A stretch of 64,000 nucleotides of DNA from Magicicada septendecula (lineage: Eukaryota; Arthropoda; Insecta; Hemiptera; Cicadidae), in contig CM068367.1 in assembly GCA_034769895.1 (NCBI GenBank), positions 115,304,573 to 115,368,572 on the forward strand, given 5' to 3'. Shown piece after piece: positions 1-13,834 of this stretch. Position numbers and translations under genes: made by a program. Position 1 is the stretch's first letter; each line of letters begins with the position of its first letter. The notes under the pieces were generated by a model. The model saw only the letters and a list, made by a program, of their open reading frames with translations. It did no database searches and was not told the origin of the DNA.

Positions 1-502
1 TAAATTACATCAATAATACAAGTGAAACTAACTACTACTACGATGGTTGTTATGGTTAATCCTGTTATGACAAAAATGGCTTTCACGTAATTTATAAACA
101 TGTGAACCATTTCCGACATTTTGGCATTTAGTACTGCTTATAATATTCAAGAAACTGTAAAGTTGGTAAAATTTCTGTTAACGACAAAATTATAAACAGC
201 CTTCCATAGAAAGATTTAAGAGAAAATGTTTTTACAACATTCACATGACATGTGTTTCGACAGAAAAACTTTTTTAAGTCGCTTACAGGCAAAATGACAT
301 TTTTGCAAAATTGGATCGGATGAATTTGACTTATTCTTCAGTAAACGAAATGAATGCGCAATGGGAGATCGCTTTCGAAATTTGTTCATCTGCGAGAACA
401 TCAATAAATGTGCAGTCAACGATTGATGTGGTGAATCAAGACTAACAAGCGTACAGAGTACTTGCGCAGAATACACGAAGTTAACTTGCCTATGTAGGCT
501 TT

Positions 503-506
<4 letters not shown>

Positions 507-541
<35 letters not shown>
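507..541 (+). repeat. (CA)n microsatellite
   Basis: About 17 uninterrupted CA units. Confidence 0.97.
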
Positions 542-542
<1 letters not shown>

Positions 543-615
543 GCAAAACTAGAGAAAGTTGATCTATCGGAACACCACCACGCAGATCTTGAAGACCGGA
601 TGTTTCTCGCTTTAG

Positions 616-917
616 ATCGAGAAGAATAAGAAGAAGAGGAAGAGGAAGAAAAAGAGAAAGAAGAAGAGGAGGAAGAAGAAGAAGAAGAAGAAGAAGAAGA
701 AGAAGAAGAAGAAGAAGAAGAAGAAGAAGAAGAAGAAGAAGAAGAAGAAGAAGAAGAAGAAGAAGAAGAGGAGGAGGAGGAGGAGGAGGAGGAGGAGGAG
801 GAGGTTAAGATGAAGAGAAGACGAAGAAAAAGAAGAAGAAGGAGAAGGAGAAGAAGAAGAAGAAGAAGAAGGAGGAGGAGAAGGTGGAGGAGGAGGAGGG
901 GAATAAGAAGAAGAACA
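616..917 (+). repeat. GAA/GAG purine microsatellite
   Basis: About 300 bp of almost pure purine on the plus strand, (GAA)n with a (GAG)n block at 768-804. Open frames through it on the minus strand encode only serine, leucine or phenylalanine runs and are not genes. Confidence 0.97.
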
Positions 918-3900
918 AAAACAACAAATATAATATAGATCAGTAAAATAATACATGTTGCTGATAAGGAATATATCCTCCAACTATTCATCGTTACCGT
1001 CACAAACTTTACTTTTTGAATATAGACTATATTCATTACGTAAATGACAAAGACTATATATAATAATAAGTTTTCACAATTCTAAACAGTAATTTCTCTG
1101 TTATGTGTAGATGCCAACAAACAAACACAAACACTGAACAGGTCACACACTTGGCCAATTACCATAACGTAAAATACTCAATCAAACACACGCTGGCTTC
1201 AGAGTGAAGAAAAACAATTTGCAGCCAAGAAAGGGTCTGAGTCATGTGAGGAGATGATTATACACAGTTGTTCGTGCGTGGTGATGAAATAGACTAAATA
1301 TGAGAGATGAGGAAAGGAAATTCTGCCTTTCGAAGACGAATACGGAAAGGAAACGTATTTATCTTGATAATATTGCTTTCCTCTATTATAAGGAAGTTAG
1401 CTAAGAGAAAGTTTACAGTAAGCACAAGAGATTTTTGGATTAAGCGTTTGTAGAAACAGATTTACATTACACAGGGGATTCAAGTGCACAACGGGTGGCA
1501 GGAAATTGAAGTCTACGTTTCTGTCAGAAGTGGGGACTCACAAATGTGCCGGACGTATCACGGGCACGCGGTTTCCCGTTTACAATGGCGCAAATTACAG
1601 TGCACCGCGCGAGTGTACTGCAGACAGTACACACGGAAGTTGATACACCCAAACACAAACTGCCAATTAATTACCTGTATCCGCCGGTACCTGCGACTGA
1701 ACAGTGGACACGGCCGTGAGCTGTTCACCTGCGCCCAACCCGCAACGTTGTTCAGTGTAAACACACACAGAGCTTAATGCACTCCGTTCTGTAAACACAC
1801 ACACAAATAGTGTCCCGTACGTAACAATTTGTTTTTCTTTCCAAGTTCCTCTACAGCTAAAATAATTTGACATGAAACGGCTGTCTGGTTGCGCTGTATC
1901 AAAAGATATTGTTGTAAAATATCTTTACAACATTGCGCATTGCGCATGCGTTACTTTGACGCGTTGTTTTGGGACCAATTATTTAGTGTTTAGACCAACG
2001 ACATGGTTGATGTACCATATGGTTAAGTGTCATAATTGGTCACCACACACCCCACTTTCTGCACTGCCTTTCCTGCCACCACTACCATATGCGCGAACCG
2101 TTTCATGTCTGACTATTTCATCTGTTCTTAAGATCTTACATGGTTAAATATTTTCTTGAAGCAACGGAATCACAGAAATAAATTTGCGATAATTCGCGAG
2201 AAATAAATGACGTTGAAAACGCAGCAATTCCTAATACGCTATTAAAGGATCACATAAGTATCTAGAGAGTGGGCAGCTCACAGGCAACTTCTCTCCAAGC
2301 ATGACTTTTTTAGCCGTGTAAACGCGTCTTAACGGACTCAACTGTTACGTTTATCTCACTGCGTTGCTTGTGTACGGTTAGACGAAATTATGTACCTAAC
2401 CCACATCAACGTTAATTCTTCCAAGTATATATTAGAAATAACTAGAACTAACAAAGAACTGAAATATAGACTTTGACAGTGTTTCGGCTTTAAATATTAT
2501 ACACAGATTCGCAGAGAGATCTGAGGGGGCAAAGCGACAAGAGGAGATTGTTGACAATAGCCGAAGATTGTTAAGACAGCAATATTGCAACTCAGTTCTA
2601 AATTTTACTGCTAGCTATCTGACATTAATTCAACCAATGCCTTTGCAAGTAAAACGGGAGCGAATTTTATAAGGACTCCTATACGTATCTGTTAAAATAG
2701 ACATATAAGGCGGTTACACAGTCGAATCGGTATTCCAGGTTATATGCACTCGAACCTGGTTATTTTGTCTACAGGTTGAACATTCTTTGGATCCGACAAA
2801 ATAAATTCACATTTGATTTATATATAATATAAAAAATACATAACAGTGTACACAAAAAGGTAAATATTTACACTAGATTGGCAGTATGCAAGACGAAACT
2901 ACATACTTCAATCAAAGGCAAAATAGCTTGTAGAAAAAGCTAGTGCACTAGAAAACAGTGTTCTTTAAGATAAAACGTCAAAAGGAAAGAAGTAGATAGC
3001 AAATTACATTAAAACAGTAACACGTACGCAACCCAGCAGTTTTGAGACATAGCCTTTAAAAGTTAACACAAACAAGACCTTATGAGCAGCCACTCTGATT
3101 TTTGAAGACAATCAGTCGGTAGAGAAGACAAAATAAGCAAAAAGAGTTGGTAAGAGAAATTATTGGGACTACAGAAGGTAACGGAAATAAAACAGTTTAT
3201 AGTACAGACAACTATATAAAGTGAATGATTACGTACTCTCAAAAAATATTGAACTGCCCACTCAAAGCAGGAGGAGCTAAGCAGACAAAGGAAACATTGG
3301 AGACAAGCCACACTTACAAATATCACATCACAAATGATCCGAATAGGGGATCTGAATAATCATTTGTAGAATAACTGAATCATAGAGCATAGCAATCGGA
3401 AAACATCGGCGAACGCTTGTATTTTTGCACAATACCATTATATGCATGGGCAAACTCGACCGCGACATGTAAGTGCCCGTCTCAAACACTAATTAGATTT
3501 ACATTCTACCAACTATTGTTATTTGTGTAACAATATGGTAGTGAATGCTACCATAAAATTGGTAGTCAATGCTGTAACAGTTGCAGCGGAGATATGATTT
3601 GTAATACCAGTTTAAACAGCACATCCTAAGAAATTAAAATAACCTCCTCTCCTTTCTTACATCGACTTTTCTATCCTAGACATACTTATTCTTTTCCAAA
3701 CTAAACTTCCATCTGCAAAATCGCCTTCTAGTAAACTCATCATTACCTTTTTCCAGAGCAACAAGCGATCCCCAAGGTAGAGGATGTTTTCCTTATTTTT
3801 TCTGATTTCAGCTCTAACTGTTACATTTTTTTTAAAATGTATTGTTTATGACTTCCCTGATTAGCAAGTGGCACTCTGGCACTCTGATTATTGTAAACTC

Positions 3901-5061
3901 TGATTCTCTTTTTGTTTGTTTTTTATTGGCCGTTATGCGCTCATCATACTCCATCTTTATTTTCTTCCTGTTTCACACTCATGACTAACCAGCAGGTATC
4001 TCGATTGCTAAAGTCAACAAAATGGTTTAAAATCCAGTATACAATAAAATACTATAAAAGACTTCTGAAGGAATCGGCGAGATCAACTTGGAGCAGATGC
4101 TTGTCTAACCTTCGTTACACAACTACAAACCTTGAATCCATTAAAATCGTTTGTGAAACGATGACTTTGGAAGTGGATATTTTATACCGCCTAAAGCGGT
4201 ATTCAGAAGCTCAGGTTTTATCCTACCGTCTGTTAAGTATAATCTCTTATGTTACATTAAACTTCTTGCTAAATTTTAAACAATTTTTGCGGCCTCTACA
4301 AAAGAAAAATATAATAAACGGCTACTTAATTTACGTCCTTTATACAACGAGCCCTCATTTGGCCGTGTAATAATTAATTACCTCTGACAACCTTGAGCAA
4401 CATTATAAACTACACAGCACGGAGAATGCAGGAGGAATTGAGAGCGTAAGAAGTAAGGGGTGGTTTTGTTTTCCACTGCCTCCCTGCTGGTGCGTTGTCA
4501 TTGCCGACGTCGCCGTGCCCCCCCCCCCCCACAACAGTAACGCGAGTCAGCTGTCGTTTCACCGTCTTTCTTTTTATCTGCCCTCGGGTCCATTCTGTCA
4601 AGGGGCGAACGCTTCACTAATGCCTCTTGATTAATTATACCGGCTGTTTAAAAACTTGTTTAATTTTTCGTAATAAGATATAGCTGTGTGTTTGCGCGCG
4701 AATGAGCATGTTTTCTTCGCCGGAGAAAGATGGAAATTATTTCTATTACAATTTAAATAACCTCAAACTGACCGTATATTATGCACGACACTGCATTTAT
4801 TTGTAAATTAACATTTTCTACATACACTTTTATACAATCAAATTTAACTTTACAGCGAATTTAAATTAAGTTTACATGTACCGAATAATTTTTTACCGCC
4901 AAAAGTACATAAAAGTTTGCAGAAACTCAGACCTTTACATACGTTTACTAAGTACAATTTCTTATGTTACATTGTATTCCGTTTTAAATTACATAAACTC
5001 TTTCTACAGCTTATGTAATAAAATATATAATAATCTGTTAATATCCAGTTAACAGTTAATA
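918..5061. other. No recognised gene
   Basis: AT-rich DNA with several 60-150 codon frames (for example at 1,484, 1,872, 3,063 and 3,912) that lack recognisable domains and overlap one another on both strands. The region 1,480-2,150 is somewhat richer in GC. A run of C lies near 4,519. Confidence 0.5.
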
Positions 5062-5605
5062 ACTAAAACAGTTATAAACAACAGCACTTTAGAACAAGTG
5101 AACCGTTTTAAACATTTTAAATATCTCGGCTGTGCAGAGCAATGCATCTGATTACGATATAAGAGAGAAGATATTAATTTATGAATATAAATTTAGGAAT
5201 ATTTGTGGTACGATTAATAGAAATCGTAGAAATAAAACAAGACACAGCAAAAGGATTAAATTTTATAAGGCAATTGCAATACGCCTGTTTTATGCAAGTG
5301 AGGCGTGGGTCATGACAAAACAAGAAAGCGGCAAGATTTAGAGGGCTGAAACGGAGTTTCATCGAAACACTTTCAATTATACATTGTAAGATAGAATAAG
5401 GAATGAAGATATCAGAGCAGAACTCGAAGTAAAGGACATAAATAAAATTATTTCAATTTACAGAAGACAATGGTGGGATTATCAGCAAAGAATGACAGAG
5501 GATCGATTGCCGAAAGCGGCACTGAACTATAAAAACATTGGTAGAAGAAACATGGGTCGTCCGAGGATGAGATGGGTGCTGGAACAGGTTTATATAACCT
5601 AATCC
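5062..5605 (+). mobile_element. Non-LTR retrotransposon, reverse transcriptase 3' region, decayed
   Basis: The translated peptides show the C-terminal end of a LINE reverse transcriptase: VINNSTLEQVNRFKHFKYLGC, then SDYDIREKI, FRNICGTINRNRRNKTR, KFYKAIAIRLFYASEAWVMT, RIRNEDIRAELEV, and finally GRRNMGRPRMRW. The order (FKYLG, then the thumb region NKTR..KFYK..LLYGSE-type, then the basic GRPR..RW tail) is standard for insect endonuclease/RT elements of RTE or CR1 type. The frame shifts around 5,140 and there is a stop at 5,339-5,341, so the copy is dead. It lacks the catalytic YxDD block, so it is 5'-truncated. It is closely related in peptide to the piece at 27,733-28,740. Confidence 0.8.
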
Positions 5606-5929
5606 TTGAAGAAAAGAAGAATCTGTTAATTAATTTGCATCATTTATTTGACGAACCCTTCTATAGTCGTATAATATTTATTTACCACAAAATTGTTATT
5701 TACAAAATAAAGATTGGTAAATTAAAACTTGATTTATACAGCTACTTGGCAATTGTTTAGTATAGTATGTAAAACTATATTTAACAATATAGTGTAATTG
5801 ATCATGTAAAACACAGCAGCCATAAAAATAATTATAATGTCCTTTTTCTATCCCATTAACGCCACTTGTCCTTTTTGCCACCAGAATTCTTTATAAATGG
5901 GCTACATTTGATAATAGATTTGAAGGAAA

Positions 5930-6150
5930 GATAGAGTTGAGCAATTACTAAGTTTCTAAGAAGATGGGTGAAAAAATCGTTTGCCGAAGAGCCTAATCGG
6001 AAATTGTTGAAGGCTGGACACGTCTATAAGAATCTTAACTACAGATTATGGCAATAGAGGGACATTCTGATGAAAGGAAGACCAAGAAAGAATTCCTGGA
6101 TAAGTAGCTGCGGAAATAGGTTTAAAAGGTTAAAGAGGTATCAAACAGTG
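5930..6150 (+). mobile_element. Possible LINE C-terminal fragment
   Basis: A short stretch reads KGRPRKNSWISSCGNRFKRL, which resembles the basic GRPR-K-W tail common to LINE reverse transcriptases. Stops interrupt it and no upstream RT motif is visible. It could be the tail of a second element lying just downstream of the better one ending near 5,605, or chance. Confidence 0.3.
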
Positions 6151-7079
6151 TGATCAGCAGGTCGACTTATAACTTCAGAAAATGGCCACCGACCTTTTGG
6201 GTTGAGGGTAACGGAAGAAGAAATCTCAGTCTGATGAGTTCCGTACTATTGCTAATTTTGCAGTCGTTATTAGGCATTTGTTTCAATAAGCATTATAAGA
6301 GATTGTTCTATAAGTGGCGATTTGACAAGTGTTTTGCGTATTATCTAACTACCTTGTAACATAATTGAATGTATTTTAATATTATCAGTAGGGAGTCAGT
6401 AATATGAGACCACGGTCACGAAACTGGCAAAGACCTCTCTCCTCCAACCACTCTTACATATGCGTGGTAGATTCTGATGTATCGAAGGAACTCTTCATCG
6501 TTCAGGTAACATGAACTGCTGATGTCAACCACGATAATGGTCACGATTTTACAGTGTACGGACTTCCGAAGGCAATTAAGGGGCGAATGTTCTGAGTCGA
6601 GAAACGGACTATGTGCAGACACAAGTCACAGAATGTAGGTGAAAGATAGTGTATAGACAGGGAAGGATACTCTGTATTCTGCTCATGTAGTTTGTTAGTT
6701 ACGTGGGTAAGAAGAACACTTTGGACAATGTTTCTTCCAATGAGTTACCGGGACATCGAACCACAAATAGATAGTATGATTTAACAATGAGTTTAGTTTA
6801 AATTAAACTAAATTGCGTGGCTAACTTATCTGTGTAAACGTGACGTAAGTTAACTGCGTAGTTTAAAGTAGAGAGGGAGAGTCAGAAGATGAGATTCTAC
6901 AAAACTCATTAAAAAAGTAGAAAATCGAAGACGGGTAGAATGAAAGCGAAGATATGTAGATTCACAAACAGAGACGGCGGTAATATGTTACTTGTAAAAA
7001 GCGTTTGTAGCATTTGTATCGCAATCTGTGAACTCATTTAAGTTTGTCCGAGTGCGTTATAAAGGTAAACCTTCATCAC

Positions 7080-7790
7080 GGCATAAGCAAGACGTTGCCT
7101 GTTCCGCCTTCAAAGTCGTCCAGTCATCTCTTCCTGGTTCTACTTACACATTTATCTCATAGGTAGACATTTGAAAAGTTGTTTGATCAGTCCTGGATCT
7201 GATTTTCTTTCTAAGTGCTTATAACGGTATCCACCGTTGCTTATAATCTTTTAATCTTTCATTCAAGTTAAAAAGCTTGTAATTCTTCTCTTATAGCCTC
7301 ATTCTTTATACGGTCAAGTTTAGAACACCTTTTAACTCCTCTTGAGAATGCCATTTTCGAGGCCTATATTTTACTTTCTTGTTTCTTAGTTGACGTCTAT
7401 AATTCACACCCATAGGACAGTACAGGGACCGCCATAACTATGTACAACTTTAATTTTGTATCTCGACTTTGTTTCTAAAAAATACGATTGATTGTCTCAC
7501 AGATCATTTGGAACGCCCATAACATAACATTAATCTCACGATTCTTAACACAGCCAATATCATTCCCAAATAATTGTTCCTTGTTATTCACGGTTTTTAC
7601 TACCTTTTTATGGTAATTTTCGTACTGTATTGTTTGCAAAATCTGATGAAGCTTAAAAACTGATTTTTGTAAAGCAGATTCTGCATTTTGAATTACAAAC
7701 AAGTCATCATCGAGCAACAGCACATTCAAATATCTGTCTCTCAACAACTTAAAACTTTCTATTCCTTTTTATAATTGCGACCAGTCAAGA
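7080..7790 (-). mobile_element. Non-LTR retrotransposon, RT palm fragment
   Basis: A 90-codon frame on the minus strand (7,475-7,747) includes LLLDDDLFVIQNAESALQKS and VFKLHQILQTIQYENY. The LLDDD stretch corresponds to the catalytic (Y/F)xDD motif of LINE reverse transcriptase followed by the usual helix, QKSVFKLHQI, of the same family as the copies at 5,062 and 28,740. The equivalents of the YLG block and MICETINRIF follow. Beyond 7,475 the frame is broken; degraded thumb and tail sequence appears to continue to about 7,080. The copy is truncated at both ends. Confidence 0.7.
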
Positions 7791-8619
7791 CCTTGAACCA
7801 ATCAAAAATATACAACAAAATAAGTCTTAGACAGGATGGTAGGACAACAGTGAGAGTACAGTAAACATAAGGTGATTAGCTTCCTAGCTGAAGTAATTAC
7901 ACTAAGTGCGGCTTTATCGGACTGAGACATTAAGGCCGGTCTTAGCAGCGTTTCAGTAGCGCATTAGTCTAACTTCATACATTAAAATTAAATTAATGCA
8001 CTAACAGCCCACATTATCTTTATATACTACTATGTTGTCACGCATTAAACAGAAAAACGTTAACCGTAACTTCATTATCATTATCGTCCGTTTTAGGGCA
8101 CCGCTGTTCGTCGTCTTTTGTTTTCCACTGTAATGACATTCTTGACCTGAATACATCGACTTGACAAAGAGGCGCCGCCGAGTACGGCCGTCAGCCATTC
8201 TTCACGGTTTTTACTACATAGTTTTAATCTCCGCACTTCAACTATTTATCAACAAGCTTTTTTTTCTTGCACTGTTTATCGATTACTCGAATGAAGTGGA
8301 AAATTTCAGTTTTCCATCGATAGTGCACGACATGAAAACACGGTTCGGATGCAAAACATGCTTTGCGTCGTCGCCATGGATGTGACCCAGATTTCTGTGG
8401 CTTAACAACTATTAAATACGGCCAGCTTAATGCGCTTCTATGTGTAGTTCGCATGTTTATTTAATTTGTTTCAACGAATTGGCCCAATTTTTATTGGTTT
8501 GTAAATTACACGTTTTTATAACGTAAAGAAAAGGACAAATAGTTCCAGTTTTTTTCTTCAATTTGTATCGGCCATCTGAGGACCACATGCTAATTTCAAT
8601 TGAAATTGAAGTGAAATTC

Positions 8620-9290
8620 TTTATATCCCTGTTCTTTTCTTTTTCTCCAATATTCTTTCACCTTTTCACTATGTCTCTTCTTCCTGTCTTCAGTCCACCT
8701 TGAACGTGCGTTTTTCTCTCTCATACCCTGGACTCCTTCCATTTTTAACAATTTTGCCCGAAAAAAGTCTCTTTCAATTGCTCATTCTCCGTTTATATAA
8801 TTTTTTTTCTAAATCCTTTGGACTCCTTTAATCCAACTCGATGTTGACTTCTTTTCCCACAGATATCTGAAGATCTGTTTTGTTAACCTATTGTCGTCCA
8901 TTCTATATAAATGTCCAAAAAAATAATAGTCTTTTTTTCTCATTGTTTCTGTTATACTTTTATATATTTCATCATTACTTCTCAATTTCCGACCATCTGA
9001 AGGTTTTCATGGGCCTAATAATTTTCTAATAATTCGTCTTTCCAATTTTTCTAGTTTGTCTAAATTATAATTCAATTCTAGACATTCACTTGCATGTAGG
9101 CATTCTGGCCTCACTACTGTACTGTATTTCGCATTTTTAGATATGCACTTTTTATTGTAAATATCTTTAGTTACACGATATGCTCTTTCCATTTTATGAA
9201 TCCCTTCTTCTATAGCAGATTTTTCTAAACCATTCTCTTGAATTATTTCCCCTAGATACCCTAATTTCCAAAGTTTACAATACATAATAT
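8620..9290 (-). mobile_element. Non-LTR retrotransposon 3' end
   Basis: A 92-codon minus-strand frame at 9,007-9,285 reads YLGEIIQENGLEKSAIEEGI, HKMERAYRVTKDIYNKKCIS and LEKLERRIIRKLLGP, the region after the YxDD box in LINE reverse transcriptases. Decayed coding continues leftward to the basic C-terminal tail, and the 3' untranslated stretch TTAGCATGTGGTCCTCAGAT matches the copy at 61,498-62,000 almost word for word. That identifies a true 3' end near 8,560-8,620. No target-site duplication was established. The two copies lie 53 kb apart in opposite orientation. Confidence 0.8.
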
Positions 9291-9789
9291 TTTTTAAGGA
9301 AAAACTCGTTTACAAAATATTACGTTTTTCAAAACAAAATTAATTGTTTTGAAAAATGTTAGAAAAATAATTCCTTTAAACACGTGTTATAATTTTATAC
9401 ACAAGACAAATAATGAAAAATCATAAGTAACTTCACACATAAATTACAATCTATACACTGAAGAAGGTTTTCGATTACGATTGTGAATCATCTTGGAGTT
9501 TTATATAATCTTGTTTGGAAAATGTAGTGTACGAATTTTTTCTTAATACCTACATGCAGTAGAGGCAGCAAGACATATTTCTGTACATGTTTTCCTGACT
9601 CTAGTAATGCCACAGAAAATTTAAAAAACATTTCTTAAAAAGTGAAAAATTTTATAACAAAATTTAAACTAACACTTAATGAAATTTTGGAATCGTTTAA
9701 AAGTAGAAACAATTTTACTTTTATTCACACTGATTCTACTAGCTTTTACAGCGATGTAATTTTTCAGCATTTTTCTGATAAAGGTAAAG

Positions 9790-9985
9790 AGATCACAAGG
9801 CGAAAAAACACTGCCTAACTTGGCATTTGATATTCTGCCCCGTTCGCACTATTTGGGCCCTTTTAATTATACCCTTTTATTGACGGGTATAAAGATGTCA
9901 ACAACACCATGGCGACCAGAATAAATTACTATAGTAACAAGTAAATAAACAAATGCTATTAAGCCGCATCGTAATTGTACTTTTA
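9790..9985 (+). repeat. Fragment of the 53.8 kb Helentron-like family
   Basis: The stretch shares ordered words with 53,865-54,050: CACAAGGCGAAAA, CACTG.CTA.CTTGG, GTATAAAGATGTCAACA, CACCATGG.GACCAGAAT and TAGTAACAAGTAAATAA. Identity is about three quarters by eye. Neither end of the element is recognisable here. Confidence 0.7.
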
Positions 9986-12652
9986 TCCGTTCCTGCAGTA
10001 CATTTTCGATGTTTTTAATATCCGATTGTACCGATATATTACGATGTGGAAAAGAAAACCATAGTAGAAAACCTCTGAAGATATGAATAATTTCTGTGAA
10101 ACGTGCGTTAGGTGAAAATAAACCTACTTGCAGTGTAGGTTATTTGAACATATTAAAAAAAGTGTAGGCCTACTATTTGTAAATTGTCCTATTTCGTAAT
10201 GCAAAGAAAAAAACGTGTTGTTTCCATTTGTGAGGTTAAGCGACAACGGTTTTTGGTTTTTAGTTTACTCCTGAAATAAATAAAAGCCATGGTTGAGGAA
10301 AACATAACGTTTAATGCGTATATAAAATGCTTATAACACAGCAACACTTAAAATAAAGAACCTAACGTTTTTGAATTAACGGGTACTTGTAAATTAATAA
10401 ACTTAAAAACTTATAAAACATTATTTCTTCAGAATCTTCCTGAAATCGACACACAAAGTACATACAATAGCACATTGATATTGTAAGAATTCACTTGAAA
10501 ACGGTTCCAAACATAAATTGTCTTCGGTTTAATAGTAAAACAGGAATCAGATAATCCCTTCCGCACAAATTGACCTGCTTTTCTTTGTTCAATAATATCA
10601 AGTCGGATGAAATAGTTTCCTGCAGCTGTTCCAAAGTGACTACATAGATTTTGTCACTGCGTTTTGTCACCAAGGTGACCTATTTTTCTTGTATTGATTT
10701 GCATAATAATAGTTTCATCCATTTTACTTCAGAAACGATTTGGAAAAATATCACAGATTTCCATTATCTAGTTAGTTTTAGTCAAATTGCATTCAAACAA
10801 GTATGTTTACGGTTTATGCTGTTCTGATTACTTTGCTATAACAGTTAGCTGTAGTAAAATTTTATTTTCGACTCGGTATGTCTTTAATTCTTCTACTATT
10901 CTATTTATCTAATATAGCATTTTTAGTTGAAAAAGTTTAATGCCTTTATAAATTTAGGTCGAGATGTTACAGATGTTTATTCAATGTAAATACATAATCC
11001 TGGTAAAAAAAAAAGTATTTTTTTATATAGGTACATTTAAATATTGTTGCCTATGATATTCATAAGTCCCAACAGTTATAAATTACTTTTGAGAGATATT
11101 TCGACCACAACTGCGTTGATTTTCCTCAGATTACTTGGATTGCTTTCCGTTGGTTTGGACATCGGATTAGATAACCTCTTTCAGTATGTCACCCTAGTGT
11201 ACTAAGATTCCAGGGTCAACAAGGGCTGTGCAAGATCACTTGCAATTGTTGGTTTCTATATAACCTTCTAACCGGAGGGGACCCAATAACTTTATAGGAG
11301 ACGGATTTCACGTGCTTGACCCGGATTCATCACACTTCGTCATGTGTCTTCAATGCCTGTAAGCCATAATCTATTTATTTGATAATAAATCTGTTAAATT
11401 TTTTAAATTTATTTTAAAATTTCATAATCTTTTAAAATTATTTTATTAATTGTAAAGGCTCATATTAAACGAAAGACTTCAGTTACAATATACTTTATAT
11501 TATACCTTGTAAACAGGCACAACGGTAATGTTTTTCATTTTCTTAAATATTTTCAACAAAATTTTCGTAAAGAAAGTCATATTAATTAATTACCTATCAC
11601 ATTCATTATACTGAGGAAATTAAACATTACACATATTTCAAGAGCTATGTTATTGTTTTTAAATTCAACTTAAATCCATAGAAAACAAGAGTTATTATAA
11701 TACATAGAAAATGATATTGAATTTATTAAAAGTACAATAAGTCTTTATGTACAAACGTTTTTGTAGGAGTAAATGTACTAATGACTCATACATTTATGAA
11801 ATGTGCCTCATAACAACTTTCTGCAATTTGTGGAACTTTTGGGGTCTGTACCGCAAACTACAGTGCTGCAGTAGGCCTATATATACATATATTTTCAGAA
11901 ACGGTCTCTTTGCTTACATTACGAGAAAATGACATTTTTAGTATTTAGCTTAACTAAATTTTATTAATTACTTTTTAAAAAAGACGACTTACACTTCTGA
12001 CACATAAAAGTTTCTGCAGGTTCTGACAGTGAACTACTATAACGTTTTCTGACAAGTCGCTCGACGGAGCATCAATGAAATTTTCTTACACAATTCCGTC
12101 TCATTTTCTATTCATATCAGTTGCGTAGAATTCAGACGTATAATATTTCATCAGAAATACAAACTTTATACAAAATTATTAAAACTGGAAAATTAATGTT
12201 TAAATACCAGACCAAATGTATAATTCGTGTATTGGGTTCCAGATACGCTTGCGCGCGCGTAAAAGGACACGAGACGGTGCACAATCGGCAGCGTGAACCT
12301 TGCCTGTCACAAAGCAAGATATAAACGTCTTTGTCTGAAGCACTTGAACAAAGCATCAAGTGACATCAATCAGGCAGGCAGTCACCCTTACTCCGGTCTG
12401 AATCTGTTAGTTGTCCCTTTGTCACTCGGGCGGCTCATTCATTTCAAAGTACACGATACTCTTACCCGACCGTAACCGACAATCACAGTTTGCTCTGTTG
12501 TCCTCTTCCTCTACCTATCCATCTGGCTTCCGCCGAGGATTTTTTCAATGTCAGTGTCGGTTTCCACCGTTTCTCCGAGACACACATAACCACAATTGAT
12601 GTCTTAAGCTCTCGCGGCCGCCGTCAGCTCTGATAATATCGGTATTCCTTTT
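9986..12652. other. No recognised gene
   Basis: AT-rich sequence without recognisable coding or repeats. Short frames at 11,747 and 12,121-12,599 have no family signature. Confidence 0.5.
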
Positions 12653-12826
12653 CGGGCTATCAGGCCGTGGTCTAATGCTGTTTATTACGTCAGACGTTTC
12701 GGCCCCACACCATTGGAGGATATTTCAGTGTTGAACGATTGAAAGTTTAACTGGGAAGATATGCACCAGTTCCAATCGTTCAACACTGAACACGGCCTCT
12801 GATTAGTCCACGGCCTGATAGCCCGG
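12653..12826 (-). repeat. Foldback repeat with degenerate hammerhead-like core at 12.7 kb
   Basis: Outer inverted repeats CGGGCTATCAGGCCGTGG and CCACGGCCTGATAGCCCG bound the unit, and an inner pair GTGTTGAACGATTG / CAATCGTTCAACAC forms a second hairpin. On the minus strand GAAACGTC ends at 12,693 and ACCACGGCC follows 21 nt on. The CTGANGA part is degenerate (CTGAAAT). The GACCACGGCC..ATAGCCCG module is the one shared with the other copies. Confidence 0.6.
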
Positions 12827-13834
12827 CAAAGACCAACGACATTATCAGAACACATAACCATTTCATTAGCATCGAGTAAACAGTCTGGTTGGTGTACAGA
12901 GACAGTGTCGGGAGACTGCCACACTTTTAAAAACACATTATTACACCAAAGGCTTCCGACTGTTAGCCTTTTGGCGGCGGCTGTAGCAGGGGCAGCAGCA
13001 CCAGGAATAGTAGTATTAGTGGTTCTGCGTTGGCGGTGAAAGCGTCACACGGAGCCAATACTTTATAATAATTGGATTCGACAGACACTTAGTCTACGTA
13101 AGAAATTTGACGGCATTCCTTTGCATGTTTAATTTCTATGCCTAACTCTAGGCGATCTGTGTACATTATATATCATAATTCTATTATGGTTCAAGATTTT
13201 CAAAGGATTGTAATCTATAACCTGTTCTGAAAACTGAAAATCGATAGTGACAACCGCCACCGTTACTCTAGTTAACGCAGTAGGCGTCGGTCTACGTTGA
13301 TCATCTACGTGAACATATACAAAGACGCCTCGTATGATCGCGCTGCCTGCGTTATAATAATAGGTATAAGCCGTCGTATCATCGAAAAAAAAAATTGTCT
13401 AGAAAACTATAAACTGTGAACAGCCAAAACTAGAAATATTGGTTAAAATTATTGACGCAGAATCCACTGCGTGCTGAACATAATAGTAAATACAATAAAT
13501 GAATAACAGAATAGAAGAAAACGAACAATACGGGAGAAAACATAAAGGAAAAAGGTATGGACATAAAATCAGTAAAAGCAATGTTATAAAAGTAACAGGA
13601 AAGAGTAACAAAAAGGTAAGCAATTCTTAGTACAGACGCATGGAAAACCGATTGAAAAAGCAGGAGAACTCGAATATTTAGGATTCATAATGTCATATAA
13701 TATCTATATTCCTTCCGAGACAAAAAATATGTAACTCAAATAACGTATTGAGACGTACTACAACAAATATTTCGCACTCTAAAAAACAGGTTCATGTTAG
13801 TAATAATTATTTGTATTATGAAGCTTTTGATTAC
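12827..13834. other. No recognised feature
   Basis: Intron of the guanylate cyclase gene downstream of the exon at 13,835. A search by eye for the next exon (GR..W..G type motif) found none. Confidence 0.5.

Noticed and set aside
416-1036. Long minus-strand frames of Leu, Ser and Phe runs
   Set aside because: They are translations of the GAA/GAG microsatellite at 616-917.
1484-2147. Frames of 97 and 91 codons on the plus strand
   Set aside because: No domain, no splice context, and equally long frames exist on the opposite strand.
12240-13070. Locally GC-richer DNA as a possible promoter or CpG island
   Set aside because: The enrichment is modest and lies inside the intron/downstream side of the guanylate cyclase gene; no transcript structure supports it.
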